Part shown: piece after piece, positions 7,755-23,326 of the stretch
How the letters are laid out: every line of letters begins with the position of its first letter
Position numbering within the stretch: the first letter of the stretch is position 1
NCBI RefSeq assembly: GCF_963677685.1
Contig: NZ_OY782186.1
Location: 2,666,001-2,730,000, forward strand
From: an uncultured Bacteroides sp.
GTDB taxonomy: Bacteria; Bacteroidota; Bacteroidia; Bacteroidales; Bacteroidaceae
Length of the DNA: 64,000 bases
Direction of reading: 5' to 3'
Notes under the pieces: generated by a model
Told to the model about the DNA's origin: nothing
The model's input: the letters and a program-made list of their open reading frames with translations, nothing else
The model's database searches: none
Position numbers and translations under genes: made by a program

Positions 7755-10082
7755 CTAGAATTTAACCGTCACAGCTTTCCCTTGATAAGCAACAGTTTTC
7801 TTTGCCCCATCGGGAAGAACGATTGTGAATATTCGATTATTCAACATACCGTCGAAAGAACCTTTGCGAGCTTTGATAATAAGCTTCTTTGAGGCATCAT
7901 TCCAAACGAAAGGTATCTCACTATACGCACCTTTTTCATAATTATAATTATCCTTTTCATCTTCATAGAGAGTGAATGATCCATTAGCCCCCGGATAAAC
8001 ACGAATTTCAAGCTCACTCCATGGTTTTTCAGTGGCATACTGCACTTTAGGTCCGATAGGAAGAATGCTTCCGGACTTCACATACAACGGCAGGATGTCA
8101 ATAGGTGTAGCACGAACCACAGTCTGTCCGCCCTCTTTTTTCTCGTTTGTCCAAAAGTCCCACCAATCAGTTCCTGCAGGCAGGTAAACGTTTGCCGTTT
8201 GAACGGGATTGGTAACCGGATAAACTAATAAAGACTTACCAAACAGATATTCATCCCCCATGTTCCAGACTTTTTTATCGTTGGCAAAATCCATGACCAA
8301 AGCACGCATCATGCTCGACTGCTGGTTTGTAACTTCCCACGAAGTAGAATAAATATAAGGCAGTAAGCTATAACGCAGATTGATGTATTTATCGATCGCA
8401 TCATAGTATTTCTCACCTTTACTACCGAAGCGATAAATTTCGCGAGGAGCATCGGTACCATGTGAACGCATCATCGGACAGAAGGTACCAAATTGCAACC
8501 AACGTACATAAAGTTCTTTATAATCATCCCCTAAGTTTTTATACCTGCCAAGGAAAAAGCCACCAATATCGCTATTCCAGTAAGGTATGCCGCAAAGAGA
8601 GAAGTTTAATCCGGCTGTAATCTGCTTTTTTAGTGTCTCCCAAGAAGCTTGGGTATCACCCGACCATGTATTGGCTCCATAGCGTTGTTGACCGGCAAAA
8701 GCGGAGCGGGTCAGGATAAAGACACGCTTATCGGAAGTCGTCGCCCGTTGATGTTGATAAACTCCACCTACACTCATCAAAGGATAGGCATTACGCACTC
8801 TACGGAATGAACCTAGATAAGTTTTATGATTCCAATCTACCTCTTTTCCGTCAAATTGATCGGGCTCCGTAGAATCCATCCACCAACCATCAATTCCGGC
8901 ATCGAACAAACCTTTCTTTGCATATCGCCAATAAAGATCTCTAGCCTCGGGACTATATGCATCGTAAACACGTACTCCCGAAGGATAATCTTTTGACAAA
9001 GGAGGCCATTTTTGTGGTCCGGCTTGTGGCCAAGTCGAGAAATTAAAAAGCAAGCCTTTCTTATCTAATTCTTTATATTGCAAAGTATTAGGACCAAAAG
9101 AGGACCAAATAGAGATAATGACATGTGCGTTCATCTTATGAATGTCATCGGTCATCTGTTTACCGCTTGGAAAATCAACATTCAAAAAGTCCATTGCGTT
9201 CCACAAGTAGTTGTTACCCCAATATTGCCAATCTTGGATAATGCCATCAAGAGGAACATTCAGTTCACGGTATTTTTTGACTACACCAACTATTTCACTC
9301 TGAGATTTGTAACGTTCCCTACTCTGCCAGTAGCCATAAGTCCACAGTGGGGACATAGGAGCCTGACCTGTAAGATGACGCATTTGGGCAATCACCCCAT
9401 CAGCATCGCAGCCATACATGAAATAATAATCCACGCAATCTCCTACTTGTGACAGAAAGGAAGTACCTTGCTCATTATCTTTAAAAGTCGTAGGAGAATA
9501 GTTATCCCAGAAGACACCGTACCCCTTTATCGATTGAATCACATTTAGATAATCTTCCTTATTGCCCTGAATCATATCTTCTCTAATAAGTCCACGCAAA
9601 GACATTTCCCCATTCTGCAACTGACCCAAGCCATAGATAGGTTCCTCTTTATCGAGCAGAAAAGATTGTCCTACCGTATATGCTTTTACACCTGCATCGT
9701 CTCTCTCCGTAAAAACAGGAGCACCTTTTTCACTTAACAATGCTTGATGTTTAGCATTAAAGAAATGGATAATACCTGATTTTACATCAAGAGTTACCAC
9801 AAGCTTTTTGCTTTTTAAAGTTATCACATCGCCTTTTTGTGATACAGATAACTTGACCGATTCCGGTTTAGCTATTACGGATAAACTCTCTTTATTGTAT
9901 TTCCATCCTTTCGGAGATTTAACAACACGGACAGTTGAAGGGTTATAAAACTGAAGTTCTATATCTGTAGCATTCACTACCGTTTTTAAGCCTGACGCTG
10001 TTTTCTCAAAGCTTTGCGCATGACCAACCACGCAAAACCAAGAGAAAATAACTACACATAATGTTCTCATAAAAATATTCAT
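7755..10082 (-). CDS. GH31 alpha-glycosidase (alpha-xylosidase or alpha-glucosidase)
   Basis: A secreted retaining alpha-glycosidase of 775 residues with an N-terminal signal peptide ending near HAQ22. A beta-sandwich N domain is followed by the (beta/alpha)8 catalytic domain (about 240-580) and C-terminal beta domains. The catalytic nucleophile is D403 in DGWWMDSTEPD, the GH31 signature. The likely acid/base lies in NTWSGDTQASW. It is the last gene of the minus-strand operon. In complex-xylan PULs of Bacteroides, GH31 enzymes remove alpha-linked sugars from side chains. Xyloglucan-type alpha-xylosidase activity is the main alternative. Confidence 0.9.
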   Translation of the reverse strand: MNIFMRTLCVVIFSWFCVVGHAQSFEKTASGLKTVVNATDIELQFYNPSTVRVVKSPKGWKYNKESLSVIAKPESVKLSVSQKGDVITLKSKKLVVTLDVKSGIIHFFNAKHQALLSEKGAPVFTERDDAGVKAYTVGQSFLLDKEEPIYGLGQLQNGEMSLRGLIREDMIQGNKEDYLNVIQSIKGYGVFWDNYSPTTFKDNEQGTSFLSQVGDCVDYYFMYGCDADGVIAQMRHLTGQAPMSPLWTYGYWQSRERYKSQSEIVGVVKKYRELNVPLDGIIQDWQYWGNNYLWNAMDFLNVDFPSGKQMTDDIHKMNAHVIISIWSSFGPNTLQYKELDKKGLLFNFSTWPQAGPQKWPPLSKDYPSGVRVYDAYSPEARDLYWRYAKKGLFDAGIDGWWMDSTEPDQFDGKEVDWNHKTYLGSFRRVRNAYPLMSVGGVYQHQRATTSDKRVFILTRSAFAGQQRYGANTWSGDTQASWETLKKQITAGLNFSLCGIPYWNSDIGGFFLGRYKNLGDDYKELYVRWLQFGTFCPMMRSHGTDAPREIYRFGSKGEKYYDAIDKYINLRYSLLPYIYSTSWEVTNQQSSMMRALVMDFANDKKVWNMGDEYLFGKSLLVYPVTNPVQTANVYLPAGTDWWDFWTNEKKEGGQTVVRATPIDILPLYVKSGSILPIGPKVQYATEKPWSELEIRVYPGANGSFTLYEDEKDNYNYEKGAYSEIPFVWNDASKKLIIKARKGSFDGMLNNRIFTIVLPDGAKKTVAYQGKAVTVKF

Positions 10083-10136
10083 ATCTATTATTAAATTTAA
10101 AGCATTTTGCTCATTAACGCATGTACTTTAGTCTGT

Positions 10137-12752
10137 TTACATAGATTGAATTTCGACGGGTATCTTTTTCAAATCTTTATCATCAGAACTATTGCCATAC
10201 AACAACTCATATTGACCTTCACGAACTCTCATCACATTGGCTGAAGTGTCAAAGCCTTCAAAAGTGCTTGAAGATAGTGAAATTTCTACATTCTGAGTCT
10301 CTCCTGCTTTCAAATTAACTCTTTTGAACGCACGCAAAGTTTTCACAGGACCTTCCTTATCTCCTACCTTATGTACATATATCTGTACTATTTCCGTGCC
10401 ATCAAGTTTTCCTGTATTCGAAACTGGCAGCGTCATTTTAAGCGATTCATTTGCCTTAATCACATTTTTGCTCAAATGGGCATTTCCTATTGAGAAAGTA
10501 GTGTAACTCAAACCGTAACCAAATGGGAAGAGAGGTTTGTCTTGCATATAGCGATATGTTCTACCTTTCATGGAGTAATCCTCGAAATCAGGTATTTGAG
10601 CCATGCTCTTATAAAATGTAATAGGCAACTTGCCCGAAGGATTGTAGTCTCCGAATAGTACATCAGCAACTGCCTGACCGCCTGACTCTCCTCCATACCA
10701 AGCTTGCAGAATCGCATCACAGCTTTTCGTTTCCGGAACAAGAGCAACAGCTGATCCCGAGCAATTTACAAAAACGACTTTCTTACCGGCGGCTTTCAAT
10801 ATTTTCAGGCAATTGCGCTGCACTGCCGGCAACTCAATATCAGTACGGTCACCTCCCTTAAATCCAGGTAGGTCAACCGGCATTTCTTCTCCTTCCAAAA
10901 GAGTAGACAGTCCTCCTACAAAGACCACCACATCAACTCCCTGAAGTTTAGCAAGAAGATCATTATAGTTAATGTCAACTTCTTTACCAAAGTTAAACTC
11001 TATATTTGCCTGCCAGTCGTTCATTTGTGCGTAACGAATCTCAATAGTATATTTCTTACCTTTCTCAACTTTATAAGGAACACGTGTAGGCACCGTACGC
11101 CAATTGTTGGAACGCTTAATCGACTTACCGTTCACAAAAAGCTCTAAATAGCCCGTAGCTCCAAGTTTGAAAACAAGTTCTTCACTTTTCTTCGCTTCGA
11201 AAACGGTTTCATATTTACCTGAGAAGCCAACCAATTTAACTCCGGAAGCAAATTCGTGTTGTCCGGCTGTGGTCATCTTTATAGGAGTAGAAATTTGCTG
11301 TGAGATCACTGCTTTACCGCTACGATCCGTATTGTTCCAATAAGTAGAAAGGATTCCCTTTTTTCCGTCGAAAGAGCACTGATCAAGATAAGACTCTGTT
11401 ACTTTATCTTCTACAAGATCGCAAGCTTTATCATACACAATATTTTTTTCAGGCACCTTTGTTTTTATACCATCCAAGATGGTAATAGTACGAATAGGCT
11501 TTCCATTATAATTACCCCACAAAACGGGTTCATCATCTGCGTTCGGACCAATAACGGCTATTTTTCCTTTTGTCTTTTTCAAAGGCAATATCCCATTATT
11601 GTTTTGCAACAAGGTCATCGATTCTTGCGCCATTGTCAATGCCAATTTACGATGCTCTTTATCATTAACCACAGACATCGGTATATTAGCCCAAGGAACT
11701 TTCTTATCATCATCAAAATCTCCCAGGTCAAAGCGTCCTATGAGGATTCTTAATACGTGCTTATCAATCTCTTGCTCAGAAATCAATCCTTCTTTTATAG
11801 CTTTGGGCAAGTTTTTATAAGCATATCCTTCCCATACGCACTCTACATCTGTACCTGCTAGAACACCCTTTGCTGCTGCTGCCGTTGCATCCGGAGAGAC
11901 TTTATGGCTGGTATAAAAATCGGTAATAGCACCACAATCTGAAACCACAATATGCTTAAATCCCCATTCATCACGAAGGATCTGCTGAAGAAGTCTGTTA
12001 TTACCGCAGCAAGGTTCACCATCCAAACGTTGGTATGCACACATCACCTGACGTACATCAGCATCCTGCACCAATGCCTTAAAAGCAGGCAGATAAGTTT
12101 CCCAGAGATCGCGGGGACTGACATTATCTAAGTTGAGCGAATGCCTGCTCCATTCCGGTCCGGAATGAACGGCAAAATGCTTAGCACAAGCCAACAATTT
12201 CTTATATCGGGCATCTTCAGGACCTTGTAAGCCTTTCACCACTGATATACCCATACGGGTAGTCAAGTAAGGATCTTCACCATATGTTTCCTGTCCACGT
12301 CCCCAACGCGGGTCGCGGAAAATGTTGATATTAGGTGTCCATACTGACAGACTTAAGAAGCGTTTGTTCTCTTTCCCGTTACGCAACATATTATGATACT
12401 TAGCGCGAGTTTCATCGGAAGCAGCATCAAAAATGTGATATAAGAGGTCGTCATTAAAAGAAGCAGCCATACCAATAGGTTCAGGAAAAACCGTCACGCT
12501 ATCATTGTTTGCCAATCCGTGAAGTGCTTCGCTCCACCAATTAAATTTCTTAATGCCTAAGCGTGGTATTGCATCCGACACATCACACATTAAAGTTACT
12601 TTTTCATCAATAGTCAAGCGGGAAATTAAATCCTTTGCACGTTCTTCAGAAGTCAACTTAGAGTTCTGGTAAGGCAATTCCTGTTTACAGGAAGCCAACG
12701 TGATAGAACCCAATAAAGCAATAAAAGCTATGTGCTTAATTTGTTTTTTCAT
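10137..12752 (-). CDS. GH3 beta-glycosidase with PA14 insert, probable beta-xylosidase (lipoprotein)
   Basis: An 871-residue GH3 enzyme that removes terminal beta-linked sugars. The signal peptide ends in a lipobox (LASC, Cys22), so it is probably membrane-anchored in the periplasm. The N-terminal GH3 barrel holds the nucleophile D272 in VVSDCGAITDF and the substrate-binding KHFAVHSGPE segment. The second GH3 domain is interrupted by a PA14-like beta domain (about 460-590). A fibronectin-III-like domain closes the protein. The SDCGAI sequence and PA14 insert are common in GH3 beta-xylosidases, consistent with the xylan context. Beta-glucosidase activity cannot be excluded. Confidence 0.9.
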   Translation of the reverse strand: MKKQIKHIAFIALLGSITLASCKQELPYQNSKLTSEERAKDLISRLTIDEKVTLMCDVSDAIPRLGIKKFNWWSEALHGLANNDSVTVFPEPIGMAASFNDDLLYHIFDAASDETRAKYHNMLRNGKENKRFLSLSVWTPNINIFRDPRWGRGQETYGEDPYLTTRMGISVVKGLQGPEDARYKKLLACAKHFAVHSGPEWSRHSLNLDNVSPRDLWETYLPAFKALVQDADVRQVMCAYQRLDGEPCCGNNRLLQQILRDEWGFKHIVVSDCGAITDFYTSHKVSPDATAAAAKGVLAGTDVECVWEGYAYKNLPKAIKEGLISEQEIDKHVLRILIGRFDLGDFDDDKKVPWANIPMSVVNDKEHRKLALTMAQESMTLLQNNNGILPLKKTKGKIAVIGPNADDEPVLWGNYNGKPIRTITILDGIKTKVPEKNIVYDKACDLVEDKVTESYLDQCSFDGKKGILSTYWNNTDRSGKAVISQQISTPIKMTTAGQHEFASGVKLVGFSGKYETVFEAKKSEELVFKLGATGYLELFVNGKSIKRSNNWRTVPTRVPYKVEKGKKYTIEIRYAQMNDWQANIEFNFGKEVDINYNDLLAKLQGVDVVVFVGGLSTLLEGEEMPVDLPGFKGGDRTDIELPAVQRNCLKILKAAGKKVVFVNCSGSAVALVPETKSCDAILQAWYGGESGGQAVADVLFGDYNPSGKLPITFYKSMAQIPDFEDYSMKGRTYRYMQDKPLFPFGYGLSYTTFSIGNAHLSKNVIKANESLKMTLPVSNTGKLDGTEIVQIYVHKVGDKEGPVKTLRAFKRVNLKAGETQNVEISLSSSTFEGFDTSANVMRVREGQYELLYGNSSDDKDLKKIPVEIQSM

Positions 12753-12824
12753 TTTTGTATTTCATTTATTAGATTAATCTTTGAGACCTCTAAATGGAGC
12801 ATCTATTTCATCATCAATAAGAGA

Positions 12825-15365
12825 TTACATAAATGTATACTCTTTTCCTGCCTTCGTAGGAAGATCATACTCTATCACCGATTTTACTCCTGGAGAATGC
12901 AATTGTGCTTTCTCGGATACAATTGGCTTCGCTGTTTGCGGCGTATGATAGAAAGGATTAGGATTCTCACCCTCTGCCTTTCTTAAAACACCCTTTCCTC
13001 CTATTAGCATCAAAGGAGTAGCTGTTCTGAGACGTAAATTGCCACCAAGTAAAGATTTGATTTTCAAGACTTTAATTTTCCCGTTCTCCCACTTCATCTC
13101 TGATATAACAAAGCCTCCTCGCGCACGAAGTCCGGCAATGCTCCCTTTACTCCAGACATCAGGAATAGCGGGCAGGAGATGAATGGCACCATCATAACTC
13201 TGCATCAACATTTCGGCAATTCCCGCTGTGCAACCGAAGTTTCCATCTATCTGAAATGGCGGATGTGCGTCAAATAAGTTGGGATACGTTCCCCCACCTC
13301 CGGCATAGCCCGACTGCTTGCCGTCATTAAGATTCAGCTGATCGGTAATGAGCTTGTAGGCATGATTACCATTTTGCAGACGAGCCCAAAGTGAGACTTT
13401 CCAACCCATCGACCAACCGGTAGCGATATCTCCGCGTTGATTGAGCGAAGTACGTGCGGCATCAAACAATTGAGGAGTACGATACGGAGATATCTGATAG
13501 CTGGGATACAAGCCAAACAGATGAGACACATGACGATGGTGATCATTCGGTTTATCCCAATCAAAAAGCCATTCTTGTAATTGACCGTATTGACCGATAT
13601 GCATAGGCGGAAGTTTTGCTCTTGCCGTTTTTACACTATCTACAAAGCTCTTGTCTACATTCAAAATTTGTGCGGCTGATATAACATTAGAGAACAATTC
13701 AAAAGCCAGTTGAACATCCATCGTACATCCATACGTGTTTGTGATACCACCATCAAAACTATTTTCAGGAGAGTTGCTCGGAGCTACCACTAACCAATGA
13801 TGTGAAGGCTCTTCTACCATAAAGTCAAGCCAAAAGAGCGCGGCATTTTTCATTATGGGATATACACTATTCAGATACTTCTTGTTGCCTGAATAGAGAT
13901 AATGTTCCCAAAGATGCTCACTAACCCATGCCTGACCTGAGGGCCACATACCGGAACCAGCAAAATCAATAGGTCCTGTTAGTCTCCAAATATCGGTATT
14001 GTGATGAAGTACCCAACCACGAGCACCATACATCTTACGGGCAGTTTCAGCTCCCGAAACAGAAAGTTCTCTCACCATTTGGATAAAAGGTTCATGCAGT
14101 TCCGGTAAGTTAGTGACTTCAGCAGGCCAGTAGTTCATTTCGGCATTGATATTGGTCGTATATTTACTATCCCACGGTGCCATTAGATGCTCATTCCAGA
14201 TGCCTTGCAAGTTAGCAGGTTGGCATCCGGGTTGGGAACTGGAGATAAGCAGATAGCGACCAAACTGAAAATAGAGTGCTGCCAATTGCGGATCATCTCC
14301 TTTAGAAAAGTCTAGAATTCTTTGTCTAGTTGGCTTCTTTACCGCATCTGTTGTCCCCAAATCAAATTTCACACGATCAAAATAGTCCCGATAATATTTT
14401 ATATGTTCTGTAAGCAACTTATCATATCCTTTCTTCACAGCCTTAGTAAGAAAGTCATTCGCCTTTTTATTTTCATCACCGCTAATATCGTGATAGTTGA
14501 CAAAGCTTGTTGCCATCGAAATATAAATAGTAACCTCATCCGCATCCTGAACAACGACTTTTGATAATCCTGGTTCTGTTTCATCCACACTCATCGTTCC
14601 TTTTTTAGGAACAATTTGTGCTTTAGCGAGGAACTTCACTTTTCCTTCCAGACCTTCCATATCTCCCGAAACACCTGACAATTCAAGAAATCCTTCTTGA
14701 GAAGCATGCAAGGGAAGCACCTCAGCTTGAAAGTTACGTTTCTTTTGAGGGGTGGTAAACCATGTTGAAAAATTCATTTTCCCCTTTTGAGAAGCAGTTA
14801 AGCGAACAACGATCACTTGTCCGGTAAAAGCAGCAAAGACTTCACGGGTGTACTCTACTCCATCCACTACATAACGAGTGGTAGCAACAGCTGACGAAAG
14901 ATCAAGTTCACGGTAATACTTTTCAGGATGATCATGCCCGGGGAAAGCGATATTCAGATCGCCTACCGTCTGGTAAGACATTCCTTGATTTGTTTTAGGC
15001 ATAACCTTAGCATCCACCAACTTTTGAGCCTCTCCGAATTTTCCTTCAAACATCAAACGACGTATCTCAGGAAGAGCCGCCTTTGCCTCAGGATTAATAT
15101 TTTTATTAGGTTGCCCTGCCCAAAGCGTTTCTTCATTCAGTTGCAGCCTTTCCTGAGCAGGTCTGCCGAAAACCATAGCTCCTATTCGTCCATTTCCCAC
15201 AGGAAGAGCTTCCACCCATTTCTCCGCCGGATTTCGATACCAAAGTTTCATCAAGTTGTCAGTTCTATCTGCTGCATTTATATTTATCGCAGAAAACAAC
15301 AAGATCATTAACATGCTCAAACACGTCATTAGTGTTAGTGTATTTCTTATCGGTTTTCTCATCAT
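12825..15365 (-). CDS. GH95 alpha-L-fucosidase/alpha-L-galactosidase
   Basis: An 846-residue inverting GH95 enzyme with a signal peptide ([10 protein letters not shown] to about residue 31). The GH95 hallmarks are visible: [20 protein letters not shown] at the N-domain start, [13 protein letters not shown] and [18 protein letters not shown] in the (alpha/alpha)6 barrel, and [16 protein letters not shown] near the C-terminus. GH95 members cut alpha-1,2-L-fucose or alpha-L-galactose. In glucuronoarabinoxylan-degrading PULs a GH95 removing alpha-L-galactose caps is known. With GH43, GH97 and CE1 neighbours here and no host-glycan enzymes, the L-galactose option is favoured by context only. Confidence 0.92.
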   Translation of the reverse strand: MMRKPIRNTLTLMTCLSMLMILLFSAININAADRTDNLMKLWYRNPAEKWVEALPVGNGRIGAMVFGRPAQERLQLNEETLWAGQPNKNINPEAKAALPEIRRLMFEGKFGEAQKLVDAKVMPKTNQGMSYQTVGDLNIAFPGHDHPEKYYRELDLSSAVATTRYVVDGVEYTREVFAAFTGQVIVVRLTASQKGKMNFSTWFTTPQKKRNFQAEVLPLHASQEGFLELSGVSGDMEGLEGKVKFLAKAQIVPKKGTMSVDETEPGLSKVVVQDADEVTIYISMATSFVNYHDISGDENKKANDFLTKAVKKGYDKLLTEHIKYYRDYFDRVKFDLGTTDAVKKPTRQRILDFSKGDDPQLAALYFQFGRYLLISSSQPGCQPANLQGIWNEHLMAPWDSKYTTNINAEMNYWPAEVTNLPELHEPFIQMVRELSVSGAETARKMYGARGWVLHHNTDIWRLTGPIDFAGSGMWPSGQAWVSEHLWEHYLYSGNKKYLNSVYPIMKNAALFWLDFMVEEPSHHWLVVAPSNSPENSFDGGITNTYGCTMDVQLAFELFSNVISAAQILNVDKSFVDSVKTARAKLPPMHIGQYGQLQEWLFDWDKPNDHHRHVSHLFGLYPSYQISPYRTPQLFDAARTSLNQRGDIATGWSMGWKVSLWARLQNGNHAYKLITDQLNLNDGKQSGYAGGGGTYPNLFDAHPPFQIDGNFGCTAGIAEMLMQSYDGAIHLLPAIPDVWSKGSIAGLRARGGFVISEMKWENGKIKVLKIKSLLGGNLRLRTATPLMLIGGKGVLRKAEGENPNPFYHTPQTAKPIVSEKAQLHSPGVKSVIEYDLPTKAGKEYTFM

Positions 15366-15426
15366 TTTATATTATAATTTGAATAGCACTCGGGGTAACG
15401 TTATACAAGATCAAAAGAGATACATC

Positions 15427-16809
15427 TTACTTATGGAAAGACCAATAATCAAAATTAAATAATTTGATACCTTTCCAACCCTTAAAGACAAAATAAATAT
15501 CATGTGTTCCTGTTATATCCGTAAGGAGTTTCGTTTGAAACGTTTTCCATACTTCCCAACCACCGGTATGAGGTACATTTATCGTAGCAAGCAAGGGTCC
15601 GTCTATCGCATCAGCATGCAATTCTATCTGACCTCCTCGCAAGGCACTGGCAACAGTAGCTTTAACTGTTTTAGGTGAGATAGTTCCAAAATCAACGGCC
15701 TGCACCTTTATGTAGTCACCCTCATTTATATCCGAAACATAAACTCCTGTCTTATCATTTTGCTCCGTCTTTACTCCTTTAGAAAAAGCCATAGTTTCAG
15801 CTTCCGTACGCCGATAAGGATTAAGTGTACCTACAGGTTTCACCCCTTCAGTAGTCATTTTTATCGTAGGGAAAGTACCATCCGCATTATAAGTAAATTC
15901 TTCTATTGCGGAAGAGCGGTTAAAACCACCTCCTCCAGGTAACATCCCTGTATGATAAAAGAAATAGGATTTACCTTTAAAATCAATTACACCACAATGA
16001 TTGGTGAAACTATGAGTATCCTGTAAAGGCATGATCACTCCCATATATTTCCATGGTCCTGTAGGATGATCACTCATTGAATAAGAGATATGTTCTGGAA
16101 TTCCTCCCGCAGCATAAAGGAGATAATATTTATTATTTCGTTTATAGAACCATGGTCCTTCTACATAAACATCCTTATATTTCACCCCCTTTTCCCGCTT
16201 TTTCATTGAAGGAGATCCAAAACTTTCTTCAGTCATCTCTATTTCTTGAACATCTCCAGTATATGAAATCATATCTTTATTCAAGTTCACACAAAACACA
16301 GTAGGGTTTCCAAAAAACAGATAAGCCTGTTCATCATCATCAATAAAAACCGTGGGATCTATATAGGCCCAATCTCCCGTAACCAAAGGCTTACCTATCG
16401 CGTCAACAAAAGGTCCCGTAGGATTCTTGGACACAGCAACGCCTATCGCCATCGCATTTGTTCCCTTGTCTACACAGCAAACATACCAGTAAAATTTGCC
16501 ATTGCGGGCAATACATTGTGAAGCCCATGCCCTATCTTTAGCCCATTTAAAAGTCTCCAGTGCCAACGGTGAACCATAATCAGTCCAGTTGACCATATCC
16601 GTAGACGAATAGCAGCGCCATTCTAACATATTGAAAAAAGAATTCGGTCCATCCTCGTCATGACCGGTATAAAGATAAACAGTGCCATTATGCACCATAG
16701 GAGCAGGATCCGGCGTGCACCATGTCTGTATGATTGGGTTTTGCGCTTTTACCTGAATTGCTGCTATTAGTACCATAACAGCTAGAATATTTTTCATAGC
16801 TAATCTCAT
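15427..16809 (-). CDS. GH43 glycosidase with C-terminal CBM6
   Basis: A 460-residue secreted enzyme (signal peptide to about Ala22). The five-bladed GH43 propeller begins at NPIIQTWCTPDPAPMV, with D34 the expected general base. The pKa-modulating Asp lies in DPTVFIDDD, and E217 in YVEGPWFYKRN is the expected acid. From about residue 325 a CBM6-type beta-sandwich follows (RTEAETMAFSKGVKTEQN, then NEGDYIKVQAVDFG). GH43 covers alpha-L-arabinofuranosidase and beta-xylosidase activities, and CBM6 often binds xylan ends. It is a paralogue of the proteins at 27062 and 28447, which have the same layout. The exact linkage cut cannot be read from sequence. Confidence 0.9.
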   Translation of the reverse strand: MRLAMKNILAVMVLIAAIQVKAQNPIIQTWCTPDPAPMVHNGTVYLYTGHDEDGPNSFFNMLEWRCYSSTDMVNWTDYGSPLALETFKWAKDRAWASQCIARNGKFYWYVCCVDKGTNAMAIGVAVSKNPTGPFVDAIGKPLVTGDWAYIDPTVFIDDDEQAYLFFGNPTVFCVNLNKDMISYTGDVQEIEMTEESFGSPSMKKREKGVKYKDVYVEGPWFYKRNNKYYLLYAAGGIPEHISYSMSDHPTGPWKYMGVIMPLQDTHSFTNHCGVIDFKGKSYFFYHTGMLPGGGGFNRSSAIEEFTYNADGTFPTIKMTTEGVKPVGTLNPYRRTEAETMAFSKGVKTEQNDKTGVYVSDINEGDYIKVQAVDFGTISPKTVKATVASALRGGQIELHADAIDGPLLATINVPHTGGWEVWKTFQTKLLTDITGTHDIYFVFKGWKGIKLFNFDYWSFHK

Positions 16810-16839
16810 CTTTTCACTTTTAATAAATTAACATTAAAA

Positions 16840-19664
<2,825 letters not shown>

Positions 19665-19693
19665 GTCTGTCTATTCAAAATTATGCTTGGCTA

Positions 19694-21686
<1,993 letters not shown>

Positions 21687-21721
21687 ACAGATAATTACTC
21701 CTATGTTACATTAGAATAAAA

Positions 21722-23305
21722 TTACCATTTAGATATCTGATCACTCACACGGAAGAAATCAAAATCGGCATATCCGCCAGCTACTTTTGTAGAATAATTA
21801 AATAAAGCAAAGCGATAGCCCATGAAATGAGCCAAAGTGTATTGCATTTTAAGTTCCGAACCAAAGTGTTTCCAACCCTTACCATCATAACTATAGAAAA
21901 AACGGGCAACATCTTTCCTATTTCTGAAATCACATTCGGCTTTTAAATAAATCTTATCTCTCTCCAAAGGAATACTATCTTCTTCAAAACGATTATTACC
22001 ATTCCTACCCCCTAAGGAAGCAACATTAATTTGTTTGATCATCTTTCTGCCATCTTTCACTTGAACACCAATTTGCCCAAATTTCGACTGCAACAAACCA
22101 AGTCCGGCAAAATCACCTTCTTTCATATGCCTTACATCAAGACAAACATAGCCGGAACAAACGGGGCCAAAAGTTCTTTGTGTTAAAGTATTCTTAGCTT
22201 GTTCAAAGCCAGAAACAACGCGTCCGGAAGTTAATCTCAAATAACCTTTTCTTTCGTTGAGCGACCAAAGTGAATTATCCGGATTATGATTCCATTGCCA
22301 AACTAAAGGTAAAACACGGTCTCCCTTCTTTCTTTTAAACTCATCGGATGCTATAATAGTAGGAATTAAACCTTTAGAAGCAGGCAGATCAAGGGTATCC
22401 GGAGCCTTTCCGTTAATACCTATTATCGGCCATCCGTCTTCCCATTTCATAGGAACAAGATATGGTATTCGCCCTACAGCACCATTATCACGAAATAAGT
22501 AGGCAAACCAACGACCATCAGGCGTATCAATAATACCACCTTGCGCAATACCTCTATCTTGAAAAGCAAGCCTGCCTTCATCATAAGGACCTGTTACTTT
22601 ATCCGCACGATGAACGACTACCGTCCTCATGCCACCACGAGGCCAACAGATATTAAAAAGATAATATTTACCGTCATGTTTAAACAGCTGTGAGCCTTCA
22701 GCACCTAAAAGCATATTCAATCCGGCAGGTGCACTGGCATTTTCAATAAGTACGCGATCAGTACCTTCTATTACGCCAGACAGATCGCTCTTCAACTCGA
22801 CCAGATGCAGTTTGTTGCCTCCATAAATCATAAATATACGACCATCATCTTCATAGAAAATACTATGATCGTGGTATGAAGGTTTAAATGAATGAACTGT
22901 CCAAGGCCCTTTCTCTATATTCTTAGTTGTATAGATGTAAGTCTTGCCTGTATTACCTGCAAAAGTACTAACATAGAACAACCCCTTATGGTAACGAATG
23001 CAACTTGCCCAAGAGCCTTTACCATAATAGCTCTTGCCGTTTTCGAGATTCAAATCATCGGCATTACCCAAAGTATCATAAGCATAGTTCACAATTTCCC
23101 AATTTGATAAATCCTTTGATTTCATAATAGGAACACCGGGATTCATATGCATCGTAGTACTCGACATATAGTAAGTATCTCCCACCCGTACCATTGACAT
23201 ATCGGGTACATCAGCAAAAATCAACGGATTTCGCGCACCTTCAGTCTGAGCTGTTAGCGATACGTGGTATACTAAAAGCAATATAACAATCAATTTACTC
23301 TTCAT
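21722..23305 (-). CDS. GH43 arabinofuranosidase/beta-xylosidase with C-terminal beta-sandwich
   Basis: A 527-residue secreted protein with signal peptide to about TAQ20. The GH43 propeller starts at NPLIFADVPDMSMVRVGDTY, with the base Asp in this block. DHSIFYEDDGRIFMIY carries the second Asp, and MLLGAEGSQLFKHDGKYY the acidic Glu. From about residue 330 a concanavalin-like sandwich follows, as in GH43 beta-xylosidase C-terminal domains (WNHNPDNSLWSL opening). This architecture is typical of subfamilies acting on arabinoxylan. It differs from the CBM6-bearing GH43s in the same operon. Arabinofuranosidase on substituted xylose is the likeliest role. Confidence 0.9.
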   Translation of the reverse strand: MKSKLIVILLLVYHVSLTAQTEGARNPLIFADVPDMSMVRVGDTYYMSSTTMHMNPGVPIMKSKDLSNWEIVNYAYDTLGNADDLNLENGKSYYGKGSWASCIRYHKGLFYVSTFAGNTGKTYIYTTKNIEKGPWTVHSFKPSYHDHSIFYEDDGRIFMIYGGNKLHLVELKSDLSGVIEGTDRVLIENASAPAGLNMLLGAEGSQLFKHDGKYYLFNICWPRGGMRTVVVHRADKVTGPYDEGRLAFQDRGIAQGGIIDTPDGRWFAYLFRDNGAVGRIPYLVPMKWEDGWPIIGINGKAPDTLDLPASKGLIPTIIASDEFKRKKGDRVLPLVWQWNHNPDNSLWSLNERKGYLRLTSGRVVSGFEQAKNTLTQRTFGPVCSGYVCLDVRHMKEGDFAGLGLLQSKFGQIGVQVKDGRKMIKQINVASLGGRNGNNRFEEDSIPLERDKIYLKAECDFRNRKDVARFFYSYDGKGWKHFGSELKMQYTLAHFMGYRFALFNYSTKVAGGYADFDFFRVSDQISKW

Positions 23306-23326
23306 AACTTAAATGCTTTTATATGA